Positions 1 to 4,974 of a stretch of 9,300 bases of DNA are shown one piece after another; position 1 is the first letter of the stretch; each line of letters begins with the position of its first letter. The notes below the pieces were generated by a model that saw only the letters and a program-made list of their open reading frames with translations, was not told the origin of the DNA and did no database searches. The stretch lies in the NCBI GenBank assembly GCA_019057975.1, contig JAHLWJ010000169.1, forward strand, positions 1 through 9,300, given 5' to 3'. Origin of the DNA: Promethearchaeota archaeon. Lineage in GTDB: Archaea; Asgardarchaeota; Lokiarchaeia; Sigynarchaeales; SOKP01. Both the position numbers and the translations under genes were made by a program.

Positions 1-1
1 T

Positions 2-331
2 AACATTATCCATGATGAATGTGCTTTTAATGGAACTGCGACAAACAATACTGCCGAGTATCAAGCTATAATTAACGCATTAAAAGTTGCTGAACGATTC
101 TCACGAGGGCACATTCAAGTGTATTCTGATAGCAATTTAGCTGTTCAACAAATCAATAAGAAATGGAAAATCAACTATCCACACTTATCGAAAATGTGCA
201 GCGAAGTCTATAAGCTGTGCGAGAAATACGAAAAGGTGGAGTTTTTTCATGTGGGAAGGAATCATCCCTACATCCAAAAATGCGATAAATTGTGTAATGA
301 ACGATTGGATGCTGAAGGATTTAAAAATTAA
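2..331 (+). CDS. rnhA: Ribonuclease HI, archaeal-type, C-terminal part (5' end outside the window)
   Basis: The frame is open from base 2 to a TAA at 329-331, giving 109 codons. A plausible internal GTG at 119 would remove conserved sequence, so the gene starts upstream of the window. RNase HI cleaves the RNA strand of RNA-DNA hybrids such as primers and R-loops. The visible part carries the family landmarks: NNTAEYQA with the catalytic Glu (residue 19 of the visible part), VYSDSNLAVQQIN with the catalytic Asp43, and the late HVGRN...CDKLCNE segment with Asp95. The spacing and the SDSNLAVQQIN wording resemble the short archaeal/Bacillus YpdQ-like RNase HI. The first catalytic Asp lies off the left edge. 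The usual Ala before and after the last motif is Cys here (KCDKLCNE). The gene converges on the NERD gene and shares its stop-codon bases. The family call is firm; a cellular rather than element-borne role is an inference. Confidence 0.88.
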   Translation, partial: NIIHDECAFNGTATNNTAEYQAIINALKVAERFSRGHIQVYSDSNLAVQQINKKWKINYPHLSKMCSEVYKLCEKYEKVEFFHVGRNHPYIQKCDKLCNERLDAEGFKN

Positions 332-1539
332 AATCTCAATTTCAAAAATCTACTCTTTGAATTAAAAATACGAGGCGAAGATTGAAGCCAGGATACTATT
401 GTTAAAATGTCAGAACGATTTAAATGTCCCTGTCTTCTATGAATATGATCAACAAGCTCTCGAATTGTAAGTTGTGTAACAAAATCATATGGGATTTGAG
501 GAAGTTGTGTATAAGTCGCTACAACCTGATATACAGGAAATTTTCTTCCAAAATGATCCATCATATGGATAAAGAAGATATATCCCGCACGTTCTATTTG
601 CTTATGGGGTGTAAATCTCGCAGTTTGCATTGTTTGGGGGCTCCAATTTTTTGTTTCAATAAGAAATATCCCCGTAGGACCAACGACAACATGGTCAATC
701 TTACACGATTTTACATATTCTCCATATTTTTTCCATCTAATCGAACGAGAAAAACTTAACATTACTTCATTTAAAATATAATACGTTTCAGGAAGTTTTC
801 TTAATTCCTTAATAACCGCAGTTTCTCCAATTGCGCCAGCAAAAAATGGTTGATTCTTTTGAATTATATCTTGTGCTTTATGTAACTGGCTAACTTTCTT
901 TTCTACGGACTTTTCAAGATTCTTCTCTCTTAAAATGTGTTTCTTTTCGGTTTTTTTTATTTGTTTGATATCCTTCTTGAACGGTTTATCCAACTTCTTC
1001 TCGATAGTTTTATCTATTTTCTTTATCCTTCTTCTTCCTTTTGAGCTTAAAGGGTTTTCCATTAACACTGTTTTTTCTTTAGTCAAAGACTGCTGTAATT
1101 CCGATTTCTTCTCTTCTAATCTTTTTCTTAAATTATATTCATCATTTTTTAAGCCTACTATAATTGAATTTAACTTTTTGCGTTCTTCCGCAGTGCTACT
1201 TTTTAAGATTTTCGAAAAATTACTTTTAAAATATTGGATATCTTTAAATGAGTTAAAGCCGTCTAATCCTTTCCGTAGTAATCTATCTTTTAAATAATCT
1301 TCACTCCCAGAGTGTCCTATAATATTAACATTTTTCGATTTTCTGATCAGTCCCTTTTTTTCTAAAATCCATTTCACAATTAGGAAATCCTGAACTTCAG
1401 ACTGATTAGAAATAAAAGAGGAAGTAATAGTAGACTTAGGAAACCACTCCTGCTTTCCATCAGTTAAGGAGAGAAATAGTGCTTTTTCTGTCTCTTTTAA
1501 AATTGTACCTTTTATCCCTAAAATTCTTGGATCTGTCAT
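328..1539 (-). CDS. NERD-domain (nuclease-related) protein with N-terminal small domain and lysine-rich coiled coil
   Basis: This 403-residue protein has three parts. Residues 7-60 form a small beta domain containing TEKALFLSL and WFPKS, a pattern I associate with small domains in phage and plasmid proteins. Residues about 115-228 are very rich in Lys and Glu and are predicted coiled coil. Residues 232-370 are a NERD domain, a PD-(D/E)XK-fold nuclease-like domain: GAIGETAV (Glu239), CKIDHVVVGPTGIFLIETKNW with Asp282 and the Glu295-x-Lys297 pair. The full catalytic set is present, so nuclease activity is possible but unproved. I chose ATG at 1539; a TTG two codons upstream (1545) is equally in frame, and neither has a clear Shine-Dalgarno. 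The gene begins about 18 bp after the LRR gene stops and should be on the same transcript. Its TAA overlaps the convergent rnhA stop. A role in defence is inferred from context. Confidence 0.85.
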   Translation of the reverse strand: MTDPRILGIKGTILKETEKALFLSLTDGKQEWFPKSTITSSFISNQSEVQDFLIVKWILEKKGLIRKSKNVNIIGHSGSEDYLKDRLLRKGLDGFNSFKDIQYFKSNFSKILKSSTAEERKKLNSIIVGLKNDEYNLRKRLEEKKSELQQSLTKEKTVLMENPLSSKGRRRIKKIDKTIEKKLDKPFKKDIKQIKKTEKKHILREKNLEKSVEKKVSQLHKAQDIIQKNQPFFAGAIGETAVIKELRKLPETYYILNEVMLSFSRSIRWKKYGEYVKSCKIDHVVVGPTGIFLIETKNWSPQTMQTARFTPHKQIERAGYIFFIHMMDHFGRKFPVYQVVATYTQLPQIPYDFVTQLTIRELVDHIHRRQGHLNRSDILTIVSWLQSSPRIFNSKSRFLKLRF

Positions 1540-1557
1540 TTTCAATGCGTTCTTTTA

Positions 1558-2913
1558 TTACAACTTCTTTAGGAATATTTTAACAAACTTTTTACCGATC
1601 TCCTTTATTCCTGTTTTTATAAACTCTCTCTTATCTATTTTCCCTTCTTTATAATCTTGCCACGCGTTTCGAATTTTTTCAAACTCGCTTGCCAAGTGTG
1701 TTTTCAAGTATTCCTCAATATCTTCAGTTTTGTCGAATATATCCTCTATATATGAAGTATATTGTGAAATGAGCTCCGTATCGTCCTTTATTTCATGTAA
1801 AGCATCCACAGTTTCAAGAGCAATCCCTATCAACGGATTCTCTTCGATAAACGCAATCCCATCTTTTCGAATTTTGGCGTTAATCTGATCTCTAAAAATC
1901 AAGTCCTCTACAATCTCTTCTAAATCGTGAAGTTCAATGCCAGTTTTTGATCGGATCTTCGAAAAGGTGATTTCCTCAAAAACAGATGAGGCTTTCTTTA
2001 TGTATTCAATGGTTTTAGATTTTATTTCTTCATATTCTCTAGTCTTTTCTTTCTTAGCATTCATGTATTTAATAATACTCTGAGCTTTAGCAGGATCGCT
2101 AATTCCTGCTTCTATATAAAGCTCCTTGGGAATATGTGTTCCAGTTAAGTTTAATCTCATCAAATTATCGAATTTTTCTAATCCTTGTAAAGATGAAATT
2201 GGATTATTTAGTAGGCTCAATTCTTCTAAATATACTAATTCATCTAATCCTTTTATCTCTTTTATGTAGTTATTCGAAAGGTTCAAGTTTCTAAGATAAA
2301 TAAGATGATCCAAACCTTCTATTTTCTCAATCTCGTTATTACCAAGATGTAAATGTCTTAAATATTTAAATTCTTTCAAACCTGAAATATCAGTTATCCT
2401 CTTTATTCCTAGGTTGTTTAAATTTAAACGACCATAATTAAGATCTACTTCAATCTTTTTTCCATTGAATTCTACATATTTTAATCCTTCAGATCGTATT
2501 TTTTCATCCAACCATTTATCATTTTGATATTTATCATGTAGTTCAATTATCGTTTCCTTTATTAAATTAAGTTGCTTTATTCCTTTTATATCAATTCCAT
2601 GACTGGCATTTCTAGTTTCTTCTTTTTCAGTAATCCGGAATTCATAACTATGATCCTTGGAAGTATCCCACCTATATTGCCTATGAAAACTCACATTTTT
2701 ATTTAAACTAACTTGTTTCTCTTTTTCCTTAAGGTTCTCAATTGAGACTAATTCTTCCATTATCTTTATTGTGTTATCATACTCATTAAGATCAAAATTA
2801 ATACGACCACCTCTACCATGAATGTACAATTTAGGCTTGTGTTCTGATCTTTCATCTATGCCAATCGTCAGTAGACCATTATTCAGGTTAATTTGATATT
2901 TTCCAAAATCCAT
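1558..2913 (-). CDS. SDS22-like leucine-rich-repeat protein with novel N-terminal domain and C-terminal winged helix
   Basis: This protein has 451 residues from the chosen ATG. Residues 1-120 form a beta-rich domain I do not recognise (KYQINLNNGLLTIGIDE..., YIHGRGGRINFDL). Residues about 161-259 hold four to five 22-residue leucine-rich repeats of the SDS22 type, with steps such as LRHLHLGNNEIEKIEGL, LRNLNLSNNYIKEIKGL and LEELSLLNNPISSLQGL; these normally make a protein-binding surface. Residues about 301-359 look like a winged helix (FEEITFSKIRSKTGIELHDLEEIVEDLI then a basic wing). An acidic helical tail ends in KKFVKIFLKKL. Start choice: a TTG at 2946 extends the frame by 11 codons, but ATG 2913 has GAGG about 8-11 nt upstream, and the TATA box at 2965-2972 would start the RNA near 2942, inside that extension. 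LRR-winged-helix proteins are common in Asgard archaea as I recall. It is probably the first gene of an operon with the NERD gene and could be its recognition partner. Confidence 0.82.
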   Translation of the reverse strand: MDFGKYQINLNNGLLTIGIDERSEHKPKLYIHGRGGRINFDLNEYDNTIKIMEELVSIENLKEKEKQVSLNKNVSFHRQYRWDTSKDHSYEFRITEKEETRNASHGIDIKGIKQLNLIKETIIELHDKYQNDKWLDEKIRSEGLKYVEFNGKKIEVDLNYGRLNLNNLGIKRITDISGLKEFKYLRHLHLGNNEIEKIEGLDHLIYLRNLNLSNNYIKEIKGLDELVYLEELSLLNNPISSLQGLEKFDNLMRLNLTGTHIPKELYIEAGISDPAKAQSIIKYMNAKKEKTREYEEIKSKTIEYIKKASSVFEEITFSKIRSKTGIELHDLEEIVEDLIFRDQINAKIRKDGIAFIEENPLIGIALETVDALHEIKDDTELISQYTSYIEDIFDKTEDIEEYLKTHLASEFEKIRNAWQDYKEGKIDKREFIKTGIKEIGKKFVKIFLKKL

Positions 2914-2964
2914 TTTCCTATCCTCTAAATCAACTTTACTTTTCAAAATTTTTTTGTATCCAGT

Positions 2965-2972
2965 TATATAAA
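2965..2972 (-). promoter_or_regulatory. Archaeal TATA box for the LRR-NERD operon
   Basis: The minus strand reads TTTATATA, a near-consensus archaeal TATA box. Its centre is about 26 bp from a predicted transcription start near 2942. That leaves a leader of about 30 nt before ATG 2913, including a GAGG ribosome-binding motif, and excludes most of the TTG-started extension. The position is read from the sequence; the promoter function is inferred. Confidence 0.55.
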
Positions 2973-3048
2973 TTTGTTATTCCTTCAGATATTAAACTAA
3001 CTATTGTTTCACTTACAAGATTACTACCAAATTTATCATAAAAAAGAC

Positions 3049-3057
3049 TTAAATAAA
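3049..3057 (+). promoter_or_regulatory. TATA-like element for the PD-(D/E)XK gene
   Basis: TTAAATAAA lies centred 25 bp before the GTG start at 3078, where an archaeal TATA box for a leaderless message would sit. No Shine-Dalgarno is visible before the GTG, which agrees with leaderless expression. It shares the 131-bp divergent intergenic region with the TATA box of the LRR-NERD operon, so one bound regulator could affect both transcripts. Confidence 0.45.
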
Positions 3058-3077
3058 AGTCAACGCTATAGAAACAT

Positions 3078-4157
3078 GTGAATGAGGCGGAAGTTGTTTC
3101 GGTAATTTGTGAACATTTACAAAACGAAAATTGGCAATTTTGGATTGACGATCACCCTATACATAGAGATTTACAATTTCAAAAGCACAGATTATTAATC
3201 GGTGGCGCTCGACCTGATATTTTTGGAGTAAACGATGTTAAACAAATTTTTGCTGTTGAAGTAAAAGGATTAAAAGATTATAAAAAAGCATTGGGTCAAG
3301 CTTTGACTTATAAATCTGGTGTGAACATCTCGTATATTGGGGGAATAAGCTCACTTTTAAATAAAATTTCTAATATTGCTATTTCTTCAGGATTAGGTTT
3401 GATCTCTGTGAATGAAATAGATTTAAAAGTAGAAATCACTAATCCCCTCTATAATATATCTCCAATATTTTTAGAAGATATTAAGAACGAACTAACCGTG
3501 CTCCAAAATCAGAAAAAGAAAAATAGAAGCTTTTCTTCCTTTGGCCGAACGCATATAATTAATTATTTCGCTCCTATTTTCTTATTCCAAGATAACACTA
3601 TTAAAACAAAAAAAGAATTAATTCAAAATTTCGAAAAAGTTGGCTGGGCGAATAGAGCTTATAGTGAACTTATAAGTGGAGCAAATACAATCGGCATATT
3701 AGATTTAAACGGAAACGATTATAAATTGTCTAAAATTGGTCAATTTTGCTTGGAACATTTTTTAACAATTGGCATAGATTCCATCTCTAAATTACAGGAA
3801 ATCCTAAATAAAACAAAAAGAAATAAATGTGTATATTCCGAATTCCCATCGCTCGCCAAATTTTTACAGTTGATTTATTTTCAAAATCCGGACTTCAAAC
3901 AATTTATATCAATCCTTCAAAGTTGTGGTAAGAGAGAAATTACTTCAAGAATTATAATAGATAAATTGGTAATAGACTATCCAAACCTCTTCCTGAATTT
4001 TTTTGTGAAACCGACGGCAAAAGATAAAGTTGTCTCCATATTCTTATCTGGAAATAAAGAATTCTTAATGGAAGACTACAAAAGGACAATCTCGGACTTC
4101 GGTCAATACAACTTCTTTTTCGCGTTTAAGCGACATATGGTTCATTTAGGGTATTAA
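3078..4157 (+). CDS. PD-(D/E)XK nuclease-like protein with winged-helix region, C-terminus probably frameshifted
   Basis: The product is 359 residues, starting at GTG 3078; the in-frame stop at 3069 leaves no earlier start. Residues 1-115 form a compact PD-(D/E)XK nuclease-like fold: an N-terminal helix with Glu5 and Glu12, then GGARPDIFGV with Pro46-Asp47, IFAVEVKG with Glu61-Val62-Lys63, and LGQALTYKSG with Gln74 and Tyr78, followed by a closing strand at GLGLISVNE. This is the full motif set of the superfamily, so catalysis is plausible. Residues about 175-232 look like a winged helix (TKKELIQNF...ILDLNGNDYKLSKIGQFC). The last 120 residues are helical and unrecognised. No methyltransferase or other partner is adjacent. 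The in-frame TAA at 4155 seems premature, because the next frame continues with protein-like sequence to 4246. The nuclease fold is well supported; the exact family and substrate are unknown. Confidence 0.78.
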   Translation: MNEAEVVSVICEHLQNENWQFWIDDHPIHRDLQFQKHRLLIGGARPDIFGVNDVKQIFAVEVKGLKDYKKALGQALTYKSGVNISYIGGISSLLNKISNIAISSGLGLISVNEIDLKVEITNPLYNISPIFLEDIKNELTVLQNQKKKNRSFSSFGRTHIINYFAPIFLFQDNTIKTKKELIQNFEKVGWANRAYSELISGANTIGILDLNGNDYKLSKIGQFCLEHFLTIGIDSISKLQEILNKTKRNKCVYSEFPSLAKFLQLIYFQNPDFKQFISILQSCGKREITSRIIIDKLVIDYPNLFLNFFVKPTAKDKVVSIFLSGNKEFLMEDYKRTISDFGQYNFFFAFKRHMVHLGY

Positions 4158-4246
4158 GCCAAGAGAATACGACTTTTTATAAAAAAACTGAAGACTTAGA
4201 TGTGGAAAATGACTTATGGATTTTAGGAGAAGATATTTTGATGTAG
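4157..4246 (+). pseudogene. Out-of-frame C-terminal continuation of the PD-(D/E)XK gene
   Basis: Immediately at the stop of the upstream gene, the alternative frame runs 29 sense codons (starting SQENTTFYKKTEDLDVEND and ending WILGEDILM) to TAG at 4244. The composition is protein-like (Trp, Asp/Glu, Leu) and not that of random AT-rich spacer. Adding one base near 4151-4154 would join it smoothly to the upstream product after ...HMVHLG. I infer a one-base deletion in this copy or a sequencing error. Confidence 0.5.
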
Positions 4247-4274
4247 ACCCTAAAAATATATAAATACCACTCTC

Positions 4275-4282
4275 TATAAAAT
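4275..4282 (+). promoter_or_regulatory. TATA-like element before the zinc-ribbon pseudogene
   Basis: TATAAAAT is centred about 24 bp before the ATG at 4302, the spacing of an archaeal leaderless promoter. It supports 4302 as the original start of the now broken gene. Whether it is still used is unknown. Confidence 0.35.
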
Positions 4283-4301
4283 TGGCTAAGGTGTATTTGA
4301 T

Positions 4302-4723
4302 ATGAATTTGAAAGATTGAGATATTAAATTCATCGAATATGGGATTTCCTCTAAAGAATTAAATTTAAATCTTCAAATTTTTCCCCATTGATAGACTCAG
4401 AAAATTTTTCAAAAATTCCTTTAGGATCATCAAATTTTTCTTTTTATTTCATATACAAGAGAGATGATATTAATCACGATGTTGATATCGAACTTCTTTT
4501 CAATGACGCCATGATTTTCTAGTTTAATAACCGTTATAGGTGCTCTTTTAGGAATTGTTGGAGTGCTCTTTTAGGAGTAATTTCCTAAACCCATCCTACA
4601 GGGGCTTTGTTTAAATACCCTCATTGCGAAAACTCCTATGGAATACATACAAAACAATCAAAAATAAGGTGCCCCATCTGTAATGGTATTTCTGAAATCA
4701 ACTGGTATTCAATAAAGAAATGA
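4302..4723 (+). pseudogene. Decayed gene for a small protein with C-terminal zinc ribbon
   Basis: Fragments in two frames of the same strand line up as one broken gene of about 140 codons. The first frame begins ATG at 4302 (MNLKD, stop, DIKFIEYGISSKELNLNL) and fails near 4388. The reading then moves to the frame open from 4355, with a beta-rich stretch ending NHDVDIELLFNDAMIF and a TAG at 4520. It continues through a Gly/Leu/Val-rich segment with a TAA at 4586 and ends in a zinc-ribbon-like tail at 4589-4723. That tail shows one C-x2-C pair (CPIC) and a damaged first pair in which Tyr replaces Cys (YPHC), then a TGA. At least one frameshift and three stops mean it is not expressed intact. 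I cannot name the family; the combination of a possible membrane segment and a ribbon is an inference. Confidence 0.55.
4540..4576 (+). repeat. 14-bp direct repeat, 23 bp apart
   Basis: GTGCTCTTTTAGGA occurs at 4540-4553 and again at 4563-4576 inside the zinc-ribbon pseudogene. Each copy can be read as a small hydrophobic peptide (ALLG), so the stretch may once have encoded a Gly-zipper hydrophobic segment. Alternatively it is a recent tandem duplication that helped break the frame, since the 23-bp period is not a multiple of three. Confidence 0.7.
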
Positions 4724-4940
4724 TTAAAATCCTTTGGTTAGAAGTTTTTGCCAAAAAACAATTATTTTTTGCCTTCTCCCTACTCCATTACAAACTTGGA
4801 AAAAAAATCATCTAAGAATCATTACTATTAACGCCAACTTTGTGTTAACCCGATCGAAGAAGATGGCTCTAAACCATTAACTATAGAAGTTAAAAATATT
4901 TCTTCTTAATTGAATAAATTTCTTCTCCTAATCTTATCAT

Positions 4941-4952
4941 AAAAAATAAATA
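4941..4952 (+). promoter_or_regulatory. TATA-like element for the WD40-GTPase-CHAT gene
   Basis: AAAAAATAAATA is centred about 28 bp before ATG 4975. It would place the transcription start at or just before the start codon, giving a leaderless message. This competes with the alternative of a leadered message using the AGGA motif at 4961-4964; sequence alone does not decide between them. Confidence 0.4.
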
Positions 4953-4960
4953 CTCATTTA

Positions 4961-4974
4961 AGGATCTCTATCCT
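4961..4974 (+). promoter_or_regulatory. Possible ribosome-binding site inside a small hairpin abutting the start codon
   Basis: AGGATCTCTATCCT sits directly before ATG 4975. AGGAT (4961-4965) and ATCCT (4970-4974) are perfect complements around a four-base loop, and AGGA is a weak Shine-Dalgarno match. If transcription starts upstream of 4961, the ribosome site would be folded shut. If the gene is leaderless the hairpin is not in the RNA. Five base pairs can occur by chance. Confidence 0.25.

Larger units (their letters stand above)
4724..4974 (+). other. Gene-free AT-rich spacer upstream of the GTPase-CHAT gene
   Basis: I see no intact gene here on either strand. The only protein-like scrap is a 25-codon frame at 4832-4909 (ending ...EEDGSKPLTIEVKNISS, then TAA), with no good start codon; it may be the tail of another eroded gene. 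The right end contains the probable promoter of the next gene. Confidence 0.4.

Noticed and set aside
119..331. Short gene starting at the internal GTG at 119
   Set aside because: The frame is open to the left edge and carries RNase HI motifs (NNTAEY) before this point, so the gene is longer and partial.
424..759. Open plus-strand frame of 111 codons
   Set aside because: It lies wholly antisense to the NERD-domain coding region, which has clear conserved motifs; the product shows no domain and is rich in Cys, Ser and Arg, typical of a shadow frame.
935..1297. Open plus-strand frame of 120 codons rich in Phe and Leu that looks like a membrane protein
   Set aside because: It is the complement of the Lys/Glu-rich coiled coil of the NERD protein; AAA/GAA codons read backwards give TTT/TTC, which mimics hydrophobic helices.
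2914..2946. TTG start at 2946 adding 11 residues to the LRR protein
   Set aside because: The TATA box at 2965-2972 predicts an RNA start near 2942, and ATG 2913 has a GAGG motif at good spacing, so the extension is probably untranslated leader.
4158..4974. Insertion sequence or transposon in the gene-poor stretch
   Set aside because: I saw no terminal inverted repeats, target-site duplication or transposase-like fragments; the pieces read as eroded ordinary genes.
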